Of a stretch of 64,000 nucleotides of DNA, positions 1 to 10,572 are shown piece after piece. A program made the translations under genes and the position numbers. Where the stretch lies: the NCBI GenBank assembly GCA_956465555.1, contig OY101128.1:62001-126000 (forward strand), read 5' to 3'. The notes beneath the pieces are model-generated. The model worked only from the letters and a program-made list of their open reading frames with translations, was not told the origin of the DNA and did not search any database. Origin of the DNA: Nitzschia sp. pyKryTriq1 (Eukaryota; Bacillariophyta; Bacillariophyceae; Bacillariales; Bacillariaceae). Position 1 is the first letter of the stretch. Each line of letters starts with the position of its first letter.

Positions 1-1
1 C

Positions 2-1048
2 CCAACCATCGAATTTATTGATACCGATGTTGAGGAAGATGCTAACGAATTTCCAAGAACCTGCAATCACGATGTTGCTCCTTCTTCTCCAAGTGACGAG
101 CAACATCACTGGGAAGCCGATGTCGTGAAAGAGGTTGACAACTCACCCCCTATCGCCACCACGGATACACCCATCGGCGACAACAATTCCAAGTCAAAAG
201 AGCCAGATGCCCCTCTCCCTCCTTCTTCTACTTTGGCCGTAGAAGCCATTAAGAAGGACAGTTCCCAATCGCAACTTCCGACGTTGGATGATATTCAGAA
301 TGTGATGGTGGTGTCACAACACAAGAAAGAAATAGAAGCGTGTGGGCTAGGTTTGCTCGATCGAATGGTCACATCGATTTTCTCGAGTTGTGCGGGTGAT
401 CTAACGGCTGTTGGTAGTAACGATGCAGGAGAGATCGCCGCTCCCAGCGATATAGATCAATCCATGGAGCAGCAGCAACAACAGGAGGATCAACAGGAGG
501 ATCAACAGGATGAGGCTCAAGAGCCCGCGATGTCGCCCATGTCTGCAATGTCGTCCCAGCCAGACGATTCCATGACTCTCGAACGAGGACGAGGCGACCA
601 AAGCTTTGAGGATCGTGCCGATGTCTCATTTGATTCGACGTTCTCGGGAGATAGTACCAGTGTGGATGGTGGTGGCTATTCTACTATGGAACAATCGACG
701 TTTTCGAAATCTGCTGCGGATGATGGATACTCCATAGAACGGTCGACGTTTTCGAAATCCGCTGCGGATGATGGATACTCGATGGAACAATCGACTTTTT
801 CGAAATCCGCTGCAACCTCGGACGATGAAGAGGATTGGTCTACCATGTCCAAGAGCAAAGCCAGACGGCTTCGACGGAAGCGAACCCAACAGGCCACGTC
901 TCAAAGACTGCTTAGTGCATCGAGTTCAAAAGATGAAGAAGTCGAGCAAATCAAAGAAAGACGATATCATCGGAAAATGTCCCAATCGAGCATATCTCAA
1001 CGCTTGCTGAGCGAATCAATGACACAAGACGACGAAACAGTGGAGTAG
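2..1048 (+). CDS. 3' part of an acidic, low-complexity hypothetical protein
   Basis: The frame is open from the first bases of the window, so the gene starts upstream and only its last 348 or so residues are seen. It ends with TAG at 1046-1048. The protein is rich in Asp, Glu, Ser and Gln and has a Gln/Glu/Asp-rich run near 465-520. Its clearest feature is a 16-residue direct repeat (STFSKSAADDGYS plus MEQ or IER), present in nearly three copies at about 690-810 and repeated at DNA level with a 48-bp period. The basic C-terminal part holds two SQRLLS motifs about 40 residues apart (near 898 and 996). There is no signal peptide, membrane segment or known domain in the visible part. Function is unknown. 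It reads as an intrinsically disordered, possibly phosphorylated protein; that is inference from composition only. Confidence 0.7.
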   Translation, partial: PTIEFIDTDVEEDANEFPRTCNHDVAPSSPSDEQHHWEADVVKEVDNSPPIATTDTPIGDNNSKSKEPDAPLPPSSTLAVEAIKKDSSQSQLPTLDDIQNVMVVSQHKKEIEACGLGLLDRMVTSIFSSCAGDLTAVGSNDAGEIAAPSDIDQSMEQQQQQEDQQEDQQDEAQEPAMSPMSAMSSQPDDSMTLERGRGDQSFEDRADVSFDSTFSGDSTSVDGGGYSTMEQSTFSKSAADDGYSIERSTFSKSAADDGYSMEQSTFSKSAATSDDEEDWSTMSKSKARRLRRKRTQQATSQRLLSASSSKDEEVEQIKERRYHRKMSQSSISQRLLSESMTQDDETVE

Positions 1049-1137
1049 ATGTCTAGCTAGTGTTCGCATTGTTCTATGTTCTAACAACTCTACTTTATTC
1101 TATGTTTATATTTGATTTGTCGCTCTACTAGAGTAGT

Positions 1138-1585
1138 TTAGCGTAGTGTATAGTACTGCAAGGTACACGTAAATGTATGTTTCGGTACTACAGTACGTAA
1201 AATGTATGTGACGGATGATGTAGAAGGATAAATGGGGAAAGAGGGGGAGAGAGAGAGGGCATCATCAGGCAATATTCCTCCGGACCGAAAAGAAGGCTCT
1301 ACGGAAGAACCAATATCCAAACTTTGATCCGATTGAAGGATATGGGCATGCCATCTCTCCCCCAGATCATTGGATATCAAAGGACAACCGAACCTCCTCC
1401 ACAAATTGGACCTTTCATGGGGAAAGAAGTCGTATGCTGGTGCTTGTTCTTGCTTGACCTTGTCAACATCATCGGCAGGTTCAAGTCTTTGAAGCATGAT
1501 CTGCGACGCCAAACGAGCCGATCGTCGGAGCGGAGGCGGAGGCGATACGACTTTTCGTTGGATCGTGTGTAAAGGGTGACGGCAA
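1138..1585 (-). other. possible coding fragment with an LRRSARLAS motif
   Basis: On the minus strand a frame stays open for about 148 codons. It contains a proline run followed by LRRSARLAS, then a Gln/Asp/Lys-rich stretch, with no low-complexity DNA behind it. There is no good ATG at the front, so this is either an exon with an unseen start or a relic. No domain was recognised. The remaining bases between the preceding gene and the repeat at 2141 hold only CTAG/TAGTA-rich spacer. Confidence 0.2.
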
Positions 1586-2140
1586 GTTTTTCAGCGGCAA
1601 CCTCGTACGTGCAGGAATGGTGGCCACTATAATGACGACCGAAAGAAATAATAAAAGACGAGCGATGCGTTAGAACAGGATTCGATGTCATGGTCCATAG
1701 TGTATTCCCATCACCAAGGCCACAGAACAATCAAAACTAGTAGCTACAAGGACTCTGGATAATTTCTACGCTCTTTGCATGGAGAAATTTCGCATTGCGA
1801 GCATGCTCGAATATGTTTCCATCCTACAAGAGCCGTTGGAAGTATATTCAAGAAAAGCAGTCTCGGAATCGGAACCAATACGAAGTACTGTACTGGTAGT
1901 ACTACTACTAGTTGTAGAGCGAATGCTGATCAGGGAATTCAGTGGTACTAGTAGTAGGATGAAAAATGGCAGCAAAGTCATCAACATAATTCAAACTCCT
2001 CTGGATCATGATTCTATATGCGACAAGGATGCTAGCTCGAAACGACATTCTAAGAGAGGGGAGTAACAGCTACCAGTACTACGAGAGCTACTACATCTAC
2101 TGCTACTACTACTAGTAGTAGCAGCTAGTAGTCGGTAGTC

Positions 2141-2968
2141 AACTAAGTAGCCGTACTAGTACAGTGCTGTAAACAATAAAATATCATTTCGCGTTTCAAT
2201 AAGAACTGGATGAACTCAAGAACTTCGTTCTACACCCAGATCAGTTAACATTCCGCGGAAGCGAGAACCCGAAGAAGCAGAGAATTTCGATTGATGATCT
2301 TAAGGATTGGATACACTATAGAAATGTACTTAGGCCAGCCTTTGAGGAATTTCCAAACCAGTCGACACAACATACTTTTATAAACATTTCCTAATACAAT
2401 TCAATATTAGATACCATTCTTCATCGTCGTTTTCAATCCGAAAAAAACAAAAAAACACGAGTACGCGATGTCTCGTGTTGTAGCGTCGCTCGAAGTGCCA
2501 TTGCAACAGGTGGTCGGATTCACAGGGAAATCAACATTATTCATTTTCGGAATTGCAGCCCTCCTTAAAAAACACTACTCGAACCAGAACATTGCTCGGA
2601 AAAAAATGGTTTCAAGTCTGGACAATTCTGGAGAGGTACCCATATCTGGCTCAAAAAACACATGATATCTCGTGATAACATTTTGGCTTCCAGTGCCGTT
2701 GCGAGAAGTGGTAGCATTTGTGTCAGAATGAAAATTATTGAAATCCTGGACTAGTACCGTCCTCTAATGGCAATGCTTTAAAAACCAGGAGGATCATGGT
2801 ACTCATGCTTCAAGTCTGGAAAACAGTAGAGAGCGCCGACTTTTACTATCGAATCCGAGCGAATATTGTGATGTGTGGGTCGTTCGAGTCATAATCATTC
2901 CGACTCAAGCGATCCTCCTGTTTGATCAATCGGACCCGATTACCAAGATCCAACATGCCACTCGATTA
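2141..2968 (+). repeat. dispersed repeat family, copy 1 (about 828 bp)
   Basis: This block matches 19487-20328 in the same direction and 9770-10572 in the opposite direction over nearly its whole length. The shared part opens with AACAATAAAATATCATTTCG and closes with GACCCGATTACCAAGATCCA. Two short protein-like tracts lie inside: DELKN..DDLKxWIHYxNVL near 2210-2390, and MSRVVxxLEVPLQQVVGF near 2468-2665. No terminal inverted repeat, poly-A tail or target-site duplication was seen. The family is not recognised; it may be an old multicopy gene or the body of an unclassified mobile element. This copy looks degenerate. Confidence 0.85.
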
Positions 2969-3774
2969 TTATTACTATTACTACTACTACTATTACTACG
3001 AGTGAGTACTATTTTTAGGGATATCCCGATCGAGTACTCGTATGATGCACTAATAGTCGTAGTAGTACTTCTAAGTCGCAAATAATGCTCGCATGCAATA
3101 GCTGCCACCATAGTAACTGTACCGTATACTCTAGTACTAGACGACTAGTCCTCGTAGAATAGACTAGACTCGAGAATAGTATACTCTACTACTAGACTCT
3201 AGTAGAATATATCGTAAAGCAGCGAAAAATTGCACTGTCTAATTTGGTTGCTACCTTGACGGTCGAGAGTAATTAATTAATCTCTCTTCCGCCGGAACGA
3301 TAGCAGCTACGCCAGACTGTCCTCTGATTGACTCAATGGATTCTTTTTACCCGTACGGGATCATCAGAGCTACGAGTCTGCACATCTACAGAGACGATGG
3401 AACCTTGTTCTGTATGTGATTGCATCCTTCGTCGATTTTGCTTGCGCGATTCAACACTACTAGAGCAGGCTGCTGCCGACAAGCACGAAGAATAGCAAGC
3501 TTCTCTTCCATGCATAGTTGGCAGCGCAGAGTACCAAATCTTCAACTCGGGTGTACTCACGAATTCTTTGAGGGCTGTACTAGGGTACGTTTGCTTCTCG
3601 GAGATGCGCCGCCATGTGACGGACGAATGTATTATACTGGCTACATTCCTTTGCAAGAGATATACTAGACTCTACTACTACTAGACTAGACTCTTCTACT
3701 CCTACTAGTATACTCTTCTACTACTAGTATACTCTTCTACTACTAGTCTTCTACTAGACTCTAGTACTCTTCTA
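2969..3774. other. spacer rich in CTAG/TAGTA words
   Basis: No gene is supported. The stretch holds TAT/TAC microrepeats (2965-3000), runs of CTACTAGTAC-type words (3120-3215 and 3660-3780), and at 3510-3529 a 20-bp word (ATGCATAGTTGGCAGCGCAG) that recurs twice at 20351 and 20423, near the third copy of the dispersed repeat. Confidence 0.5.
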
Positions 3775-4842
3775 CTAGACTAGACGAGCGTACAATTGTA
3801 GATTGGTAATGCAAGTCTGAATGTCGGCAGAGCTGGGAGTCTTTTGTCCTCGATCCAAATCAAAATGATAGATTTCGCCACGAGAATTCAAAAAGACTTG
3901 AAAGTCGTGCACCAGATTCGGATGGACTTGCAACACTTTGAGTGTATTTTCAATCGATCGATGAAAGGTACGTTTCGCTCTTTCAATATCATTGTCGATA
4001 TCATCGATAGTGGATGATGATGATGATGATGATGAATTGTTGTTCTTCTTCTTTTCTCCATGTTTAGGAGGAAGATTCTCCATGACAATTTTGTGTGTGA
4101 CGAGGTTGCAACTGTTGCGCATACGACCGGCACTGCAACCCAATACTTTGAGTTCCGACCGTGGTGCGACATCGACTTGCTGGACGATTAATGAGGATGA
4201 GGAGGATGATCGGGATGATCCATCATCAAGAACAAAAAGGTTGTGGTTGACATTGGTCTTGTTGTTGTTGTGTTTCCTTCCAAGTTGTTGCAGTAATGAT
4301 AGAATCGTATCATTCACTCGAACTTCCCACGGTGGCACAGGACTGTAAAAGTGATGCCGGGCTTGTGGTTGTGGTTGTTGTTGTTGTTGTGCATGACTAC
4401 CACTTCCGCTACCGCTACCACTACCGTTGTCCTCGTTGTCCTTGTTGTTGTCGGAGAGAATGGAGTCGATGCTTTGCGAAATGTGCCATGCCCTTTGTTG
4501 ATCTTCCTTTTGTATTCCAGGAGCAATCAAGTAGCCTGTTTGGTTGGGTTGACCTTTCGATCGATAGAAGCATTTGAAGGTTCCGCAGTCGGGTGGGATG
4601 GTGTAGTCGAGGTCGTTCCAGGAAAACAGCAAGGACGACGAAGCAGACGAAGACGACTTGTGGGAAGAAGAAGTAGTCATGAAGGAAAGAGGAGCATCAA
4701 TGTTGTTTTGAAGGATGATGTTGTTGTTGTTGTGAATATTCAAAACACCCATCCCACTGCTCAGACGCCACATCAGCCACTGCTGCAGTAGCAGAGCTCC
4801 AGAGCAACCCCAAAGGACGAGCCTTCGGCGTCGTTGACCCAT
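3775..4842 (-). CDS. type II membrane protein, diatom-type hypothetical
   Basis: The 355-residue reading starts at ATG 4842-4840. It is preferred to the ATG at 4908 because it opens with a basic cluster (MGQRRRR) followed directly by a hydrophobic helix (LVLWGCSGALLLQQWLMW), a typical signal anchor. A lumenal part follows with IPPDCGTFKCFYRSK and GYLIAP near residues 80-110, then Ser-, Asn- and Gln-rich linkers. The more conserved-looking C-terminal section includes the Cys-containing LGCSAGRMRNSCNLV and the stretch FQVFLNSRGEIYHFDLDR. The CGxxKCFx plus GYLxAP pattern is one I associate with uncharacterised diatom proteins. The last stretch faintly resembles the metal-binding end of a kinase-like fold, but no full kinase motif set is present. 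Probably a Golgi or secretory-pathway protein of unknown activity. It is transcribed divergently from the gene at 5500. Confidence 0.75.
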   Translation of the reverse strand: MGQRRRRLVLWGCSGALLLQQWLMWRLSSGMGVLNIHNNNNIILQNNIDAPLSFMTTSSSHKSSSSASSSLLFSWNDLDYTIPPDCGTFKCFYRSKGQPNQTGYLIAPGIQKEDQQRAWHISQSIDSILSDNNKDNEDNGSGSGSGSGSHAQQQQQPQPQARHHFYSPVPPWEVRVNDTILSLLQQLGRKHNNNKTNVNHNLFVLDDGSSRSSSSSSLIVQQVDVAPRSELKVLGCSAGRMRNSCNLVTHKIVMENLPPKHGEKKKNNNSSSSSSSSTIDDIDNDIERAKRTFHRSIENTLKVLQVHPNLVHDFQVFLNSRGEIYHFDLDRGQKTPSSADIQTCITNLQLYARLV

Positions 4843-5499
4843 TTTTCTTGGCTTGTTGTTGTTGCCGGTACGGTACCGGTACAGGTATGAGATGTTTTGC
4901 ATGGTCAAGTGTCAAGAGTCAAAAAGAGTCGCGTCGTCGTCAAGAGAGAGAGAGCACACGGATGTTATTTTTTCTTTTCTTCATCATCATGACCACATCA
5001 TGGAGAGAGTGTTGAGATCGATGAAGATATGTAGGTTATTGTGATGAGCTTTTTGAAATGCGAGAGCCAGCCAGCCAGCCAACCACCGCGCCGGCCCCGC
5101 CAGAGCATGGCTCGACAGCCGGCCAGACGGAGGGAGGCAGAACGAGTTTCGAATAAATGGAAGGCGCACGCCTGACAGACGGAGTGAGGACGGACGGAGC
5201 AAGAATGATGCGAAACGAAGGCTGAAACTCCTGTGACACACTGTACCGGTAGGTACAAGACCCGAAGAGAAGCCAACAATCACTTGTCCATGGCCGACGG
5301 GCGGTCGTACGGTAGACCACCACTCCTTCTTCTTCTGTATTTTTTAAAAATAACTGTAAGGAACCCATTATTCTTGCTTCAGCACTAGTAGATAAAGTCC
5401 TCGTGTGCGCACACACAGCATGAATTCAACCTCTCGTTCCCTTTTTGTTATTAAAAAAATGCTTTGCGATTGAAATACGCATTACGATACGAGTAGTAG
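4843..5499. other. divergent intergenic region
   Basis: This spacer separates the divergent starts at 4842 and 5500 and probably holds both promoters. It contains a GAGAGAGA run near 4945, a short tandem of CAGC (GCCAGCCAGCCAGCC, about 5070-5085) and GC-rich sequence to about 5110, then AT-richer DNA. No convincing TATA element or other gene was identified. Confidence 0.4.
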
Positions 5500-7848
5500 A
5501 TGATTGATTCGAACGTCCTCGTATTATTACTTGTAGTGAACAAAATGAATGATAGACTTCCGAAACTCAGCAATATCAATCTCCCAAACCCTTTCCCTGC
5601 TACCGGTAATACCAAGATTCGCGGGCTACAGAGTAATAGTATTTATGATTGTTCTTCGAGCAGCAAAAGAAAAAACTGCTCCCGAAAGAGAGCCCATCAG
5701 GGCAGCGATGTGTGGTATCGACACGTTCTTACACCACTTCTGGTAGGACGACGCGCGGCTGCAAAGTTGAAGGATGCCCTGATGAAAGAAACGTTTGGTC
5801 GAGATGATACGGGCAGGAGGATGAAGGATGAGTTTGCTCAACGAGTCAATGCGACTCATGCTGGGGTACCGGCGGATGCGTTCCCGGCGGCTCTTCATGA
5901 CGCATGCGCGCCCAAATATTCGCCATTTGTGGGTCTGCTGTTTGCCAACAATCATTCGGTGGAGAACCTCTACAGGTATGGCGACCCAGAAGATCCCTTG
6001 GTGAAATTAGTGCACCACCTATTTCACATGATTCCGGGTGGCGAGATTCAACCCACTCATGTGCACCGGAATGCAACAGCTCACCTATCTCCGGCCGTTG
6101 TGGGGGCCTTGTTGGAAGAGTACTTGAGCGAGAGCGAAGAATCCGAAGACGAGGACTTGGCCGCTCGGTTCCTGAGAGTGATCTCAGAACACGAGGACTA
6201 CAAGGAAGGCCGAAAAGAAGCTCTTGACGCCCTGGAGAAAGCACTGCAGGAACAGCAAGACCTGACTAAGAAAGATGAGATGTCGAAACCACACCGCGAG
6301 GAAATCAAGAGAATCGAAGGCACCGTGATCAAACACAATCGAAATGTGCTAAAGCGAATGAGCCCAGACGAAGGCGAGGAGAAGAGAAGGAGCATCGAAA
6401 GTCTCATTGAAGAAGGCCAGAAACAAGTTGACGAGTTGAGATCGAAGTACATCGTCACAAGTGGAGATAAGAAAGCTGCTAAGAAAGCAGTACAGAGAGC
6501 AGAAGAGGCTTTGGATCTCCAGCAAGAAAATCTAAAGGACTTTACGCAAGTCCTAGCCTACAATGCCTCGGCGGTAGAAGAAGGCCGACCGCACATCACC
6601 ACCATGGCGATCCTCCTCGCTTTTATGTGGCGGAAATACAACCATATTTCATCTTTGGCCCCATATTTTCATTCCTTGAGTCGAGCGGGTGAATTGAGAA
6701 TCCCACTTGAGGAAACACTTTTGTTGCTGAACCCTGACGAAGATTCGGAAGGAAATCATGCAATCGACAACAGTGGAACGAGGCGATTTCGGGTCCCGAG
6801 ATCGATTATCCCAACTGCTTGGCCAGCCGAAAAGGTAGTCGAAGCGACGACTATTGTCACGACTGCTCCGAGTGGGTTAGATCGGCCTCCTGTTATCCCA
6901 TTTTCTTATGTTACCTGGGCAGCCTACAGCAAGTTTCCCGATTGTGCCGAGGTAGCTCTTCGGAACTTGATGAATCAGGTAGTGTTTCGAGCTGATTTGC
7001 AAAGATTTGATGTCGACCTCTTGGTCGAGCTGAAAGAGAAGTACTACCCAGATCTCAGTCCAAAGCTTATCCAGTTCTACCAAGACAACAACTGTCCACG
7101 AAATGTCAGAGACCCAAATGTTTCGTTGGAGTGGATAGATGTTGTTTCGATGTTGAACTCGGCTCTAGGAATCATAGAAGGACCGCAAATACGATACAGA
7201 CGAGAAGACACAGAGCAAAACATTGCCAGTCCTCTTGCCAATCTCATGAAGGTATTGAGCGCTCTTTTCGGCATTACACCTCTCGATGACATGGCCAAGG
7301 TACAGCTACTGATCGATCACATCAACGAGTTGCGACCACAACAGCACCTTACTCTTGATATGAGCGCATTGCAATCAGATGGGTTTGGTATCCTACGCCT
7401 GACTGTGGTCGATCATGAAGAGAAGACGGTCAATTATGAGTTGCACTCGTACAAGCCAGTGCATTTCGGGTTTTTGCAAGTCCATTCCTCGTCGAACGAC
7501 TCTTCCGACGCAGAAGATTATGAGTATGATGCATTCAAGAAGCTTATGCACTATGCCAGTGGAGCGCATTCAATCGAGTCCACTATCGAAGATCTAGGAC
7601 TGGCGTCGTTGTTTGTTCCGTACCAACTACGGTATGGGTTTGTTGGCAAGTACTTTCGAAAGACGCATGAATACTACCCCCTTATCTTCGCTGATCTGGA
7701 AGACGAGTCTGCGAAACAAAGCGCTCTCCAGTGGGCAAGAGAGAGACAAGAAAAGACAAAAGATGTCGGGTTGGCAGCCTGGATCTCTCGCATCGAAAAC
7801 TATGTTGAGCCGTCATTTGGGCCGATCAGAGAGTCCTCTGAAAACTGA
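5500..7848 (+). CDS. unrecognised 782-residue protein with a central coiled coil
   Basis: A single uninterrupted frame runs from ATG 5500 to TGA 7846-7848; ATG 5545 (residue 16) is an alternative start. Unlike its neighbours it has almost no homopolymer runs and reads as a folded protein throughout. An N-terminal region (about 60-230) is followed by a charged Glu/Lys-rich coiled-coil segment at about residues 225-345 and a larger globular C-terminal part. Near residues 475-500 lies KFPDCAEVALRNLMNQ, which resembles an F-x-D/N-C-x-E-x-x-L-R-N motif I recall from scattered uncharacterised families, but I cannot name the family. A later tract, RLTVVDHEEKTVNYELHSYKPVHFGF, looks like beta strands. 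No signal peptide or membrane helix is seen, so a cytosolic protein is likely. It converges on the hydrolase gene at 8022 with a 173-bp gap. Confidence 0.8.
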   Translation: MIDSNVLVLLLVVNKMNDRLPKLSNINLPNPFPATGNTKIRGLQSNSIYDCSSSSKRKNCSRKRAHQGSDVWYRHVLTPLLVGRRAAAKLKDALMKETFGRDDTGRRMKDEFAQRVNATHAGVPADAFPAALHDACAPKYSPFVGLLFANNHSVENLYRYGDPEDPLVKLVHHLFHMIPGGEIQPTHVHRNATAHLSPAVVGALLEEYLSESEESEDEDLAARFLRVISEHEDYKEGRKEALDALEKALQEQQDLTKKDEMSKPHREEIKRIEGTVIKHNRNVLKRMSPDEGEEKRRSIESLIEEGQKQVDELRSKYIVTSGDKKAAKKAVQRAEEALDLQQENLKDFTQVLAYNASAVEEGRPHITTMAILLAFMWRKYNHISSLAPYFHSLSRAGELRIPLEETLLLLNPDEDSEGNHAIDNSGTRRFRVPRSIIPTAWPAEKVVEATTIVTTAPSGLDRPPVIPFSYVTWAAYSKFPDCAEVALRNLMNQVVFRADLQRFDVDLLVELKEKYYPDLSPKLIQFYQDNNCPRNVRDPNVSLEWIDVVSMLNSALGIIEGPQIRYRREDTEQNIASPLANLMKVLSALFGITPLDDMAKVQLLIDHINELRPQQHLTLDMSALQSDGFGILRLTVVDHEEKTVNYELHSYKPVHFGFLQVHSSSNDSSDAEDYEYDAFKKLMHYASGAHSIESTIEDLGLASLFVPYQLRYGFVGKYFRKTHEYYPLIFADLEDESAKQSALQWARERQEKTKDVGLAAWISRIENYVEPSFGPIRESSEN

Positions 7849-8021
7849 AGTGGATCAGTATAGTTAGATCTTGACGTTATAAAGGCAAGGCCGGGTCTAA
7901 AAAATAGCATTCTCATTTACTAGTTACTGTAGTATAGCACCGGCGGTAGATGGATTATACGTTCACTTGAGGTAGCGGCACGGTAATAGAAGCAAGGACT
8001 GCTGCTTCATGTTCACGCACC

Positions 8022-9014
8022 TTAATCTATATTACCGACAATTCGTTTGTGTACGGCTGATGTAGCCACGCCTTCGAACGAGTCTTGCTTTTCTTGCTCC
8101 ACAGCTCCTGTTTCGAGGTCAGGATCGAGGTCGAGGTCGGTTTCGGTTTCCGTGTCGGCAATCGACACGAGTTGCTCCAAAAACTGGCGCATGACTGCAT
8201 CACGCAATAGACCCAAATGTCCTATTCGGGGAATGATTTCGAGACGAGAATTGCGAAGTCTCGAGTGAACGTGCCTTGAAATGTCAACCGGAAGAACCGA
8301 GTCATCCTCTCCCACATAGAGCAAAACGGGCTGTTGGATATCTCGTTCCACGAAAAAGTCGTAAAGCGAAGTGTCCATTCGATAGTCATTCCTTACGCCA
8401 CTAAAGTTGCGACGTGCCAACGGCAGGCAGCAAAAACAGTACTGCAACATCCATGGCAAGAGCTTACCAATAAAGAAAGCATTGAACATTTTTTTGTTGG
8501 GTGCTGCTGGGTGTGCATATTCGGGATCTGAGGACAAAAGTCCTACGGAAAGCACTCGATCTCTTAAGTGTGCAGCACAGGCCAAAGCGAGAGGGCCGCC
8601 GCTACTGTGTCCGATGATATGAAATGTTTTGACTTGCAAGTGATCCGCTAGTTGTGCGATATCTTTGGTAAACGACCTGTGATCGTACGGTAGCACTGCG
8701 TTGAGAAGGGGACAATCTGAACCCTCATAACCAGGGCGATTAATGCAGACAAGAATACAGTCGCTCGGTGGTTCGGACATGATAAACGAATTCCCCGTAA
8801 GAAACATCGCGTGCAGAGCAAAGACATAGGGCAACGTTGGATCCTTTGTATTTCCATCGATGAAATACGACAGCGAACGCCCATCTTCCAGCAGAAATGT
8901 CTCGCGATTCAACTGAGGATCCCAAACGCCCTTGGACCGACGCAAGTTCGTCCATCTTTCGCGCCATCGTGAAATGGGCAAATGAAGGTCAATAAAAGTG
9001 GATCGGAAAACCAT
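8022..9014 (-). CDS. alpha/beta-hydrolase fold protein
   Basis: This 330-residue protein has the marks of the alpha/beta-hydrolase superfamily. The nucleophile elbow GHSSG places the catalytic serine at Ser137. An acid is offered by GEDDSVLP (Asp237 or Asp238) just after a strand (PVLLYVG). The catalytic histidine fits His266 in RIGHLGLL. The strand and oxyanion region ALHAMFLTGNSF lies near residue 70, and the RPGYEGSD motif near 93-100 is typical of the family. A Cys-rich patch (QYCFCCLP) lies in the cap region at about 191-198. The tail after residue 285 is acidic with Thr-Glu/Asp-Leu repeats and probably disordered. There is no clear signal peptide. The substrate cannot be read from the sequence; esterase, lipase-like or epoxide-hydrolase-like activity are all possible. 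The start at ATG 9014 is the only one before the fold. Confidence 0.9.
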   Translation of the reverse strand: MVFRSTFIDLHLPISRWRERWTNLRRSKGVWDPQLNRETFLLEDGRSLSYFIDGNTKDPTLPYVFALHAMFLTGNSFIMSEPPSDCILVCINRPGYEGSDCPLLNAVLPYDHRSFTKDIAQLADHLQVKTFHIIGHSSGGPLALACAAHLRDRVLSVGLLSSDPEYAHPAAPNKKMFNAFFIGKLLPWMLQYCFCCLPLARRNFSGVRNDYRMDTSLYDFFVERDIQQPVLLYVGEDDSVLPVDISRHVHSRLRNSRLEIIPRIGHLGLLRDAVMRQFLEQLVSIADTETETDLDLDPDLETGAVEQEKQDSFEGVATSAVHKRIVGNID

Positions 9015-9769
9015 GTTTTCTTTTTCTTTTCATCTAGTAGTATACTTTATGCTGAACGCTGAACAAATCATTCGGATGAAACGAGGACATACGTACAGAA
9101 AACATCGCAATGCATGATGCGGGACGCTACCGGCGGTAGCTTATTGAAGCTTCTGTGGCGGTGAAACAAATCGTGTCAAACTATACAGTACCAGTACTGT
9201 ACCACGTACCACTCGTGTGTCTTGTGCACGACAAAATGACCCCGCGAACCATCTCGCGACCACATTGTTCGCCCCCCAACTTCAGGTACTTGTACATACT
9301 TGCACCAGTACGTACAGTAGTAGACCTGTACAAGTACTGTCCTATCCTTGGGAAAGAGATGTGCACAGTACAGAACAGGTCTACAGACAGTTCGTAGGAA
9401 GAAGGAGAAGACCCGGACGTAAGGGCATGAACGGCCTGCGCTGCCACGCACGATCAGCGATGCCATGCCTCCTCGTACTGTTCGACATCACATCATCTCG
9501 AAGTATAATATAGTTGAAGAAATCGATAAACGTTCGCCGCGAAACAATAATTGTATTAACGCCAATCCGATCGCCCCCCTTCGAGGCCCCTATAGGGGCC
9601 TCGAAAGGGGGGCGATCCTCCCGCTGACCCTTCTGCTGTTGCCGCCCGATCTCATACTCGAGCCTGCTGTCGTCTACCGTCCTGATCTGGAAGACGAGGC
9701 TGCCAGTAGACGCATGCAGTAGACCTCTGTCTTTTGGGAATTTGTACAATTAGCGTACGGGTACTCGTA
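9015..9769. other. intergenic region with GTAC-rich palindromes
   Basis: No gene is supported. The stretch has many GTAC and AGTACT words (9185-9400) and the strong hairpin at 9569-9617, described separately. It runs into the inverted copy of the dispersed repeat at 9770. Confidence 0.45.
9569..9617. repeat. near-perfect 49-bp GC-rich hairpin
   Basis: The left arm GATCGCCCCCCTTCGAGGCC(CC) pairs with the right arm GGGGCCTCGAAAGGGGGGCGATC with one extra base on the right and a TATA loop. The arms are 22 and 23 bases and GC-rich, so it would form a very stable stem in DNA or RNA. It lies 150 bp outside an inverted copy of the dispersed repeat. Confidence 0.9.
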
Positions 9770-10572
9770 GTGGAATATTGGATCTTGGTAATCGGGTCCG
9801 ATTGATCAAACAGGAGGATCGCTTGAGTCGGAATGATGATGACTCGAACGACCAACACATCACAATATTTGCTCAGATTCGATAGTAAAAGTCGGCGCTC
9901 TCTAAAGTTTTCCAGACTTGAAGCATGAGTACCATGACCCTCCTGGTTTTAAAAGCACTGCCATTAGAGGACGGTACTAGTCCAGGATTTCAATAATTTT
10001 CATTTTGACACAAATGCCACCACTTCTCGCAACGGCACTGGGAGCCAAAATGTTATTACGAGATATCTAGTGTTTTTTGAGCCAGATATGGGTACCTCTC
10101 CAGAATTGTCCAGACTTTAAACCATTTTTTTCCGAGCAATGTTCTGGTTCGAGTAGTATTTTTTAAGGAGGGCTGCAATTCCGAAAATGAATAATTTTGA
10201 TTTCCCTGTGAATCCGACCACCTGTTGCAATGGCACTTCGAGCGACGCTACAACACGAGACATCGCGTACTCGTGTTTTTTCGTTTTTTTCGGATTGAAA
10301 ACGAGGATGGAGAATGGTATCTAATATTGAATTGTATCAGGAAATGTATATAAAAGTATGTTGTTTCGACTGGTTGGGAAATTCCTCCAAGGCTGGCTTA
10401 AGTACATTTTTATAGTGTATTCATTCCTTAAGATCATCAATCGAAATACTTTGCTCCTTCGGGTTCTCGCTTGCTTGGAATGTTAACTGATCTGGGAGTA
10501 GAACGATGTTCTTGAGTTCATCCGGTTCTTATTGGATTCTATGAAACGCGAAATGATATTTTATTGTTTAAA
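9770..10572 (-). repeat. dispersed repeat family, copy 2 (about 803 bp, inverted)
   Basis: This block is the reverse complement of the blocks at 2141-2968 and 19487-20328. Its ends match the same boundaries, from the GGAATATTGGATCTTGGTAA end to the ATTTTATTGTTTAAAG end. It shares the two protein-like tracts with the other copies but looks broken. Flanking DNA differs from the other copies, so the family is dispersed rather than part of one large duplication. Confidence 0.85.
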
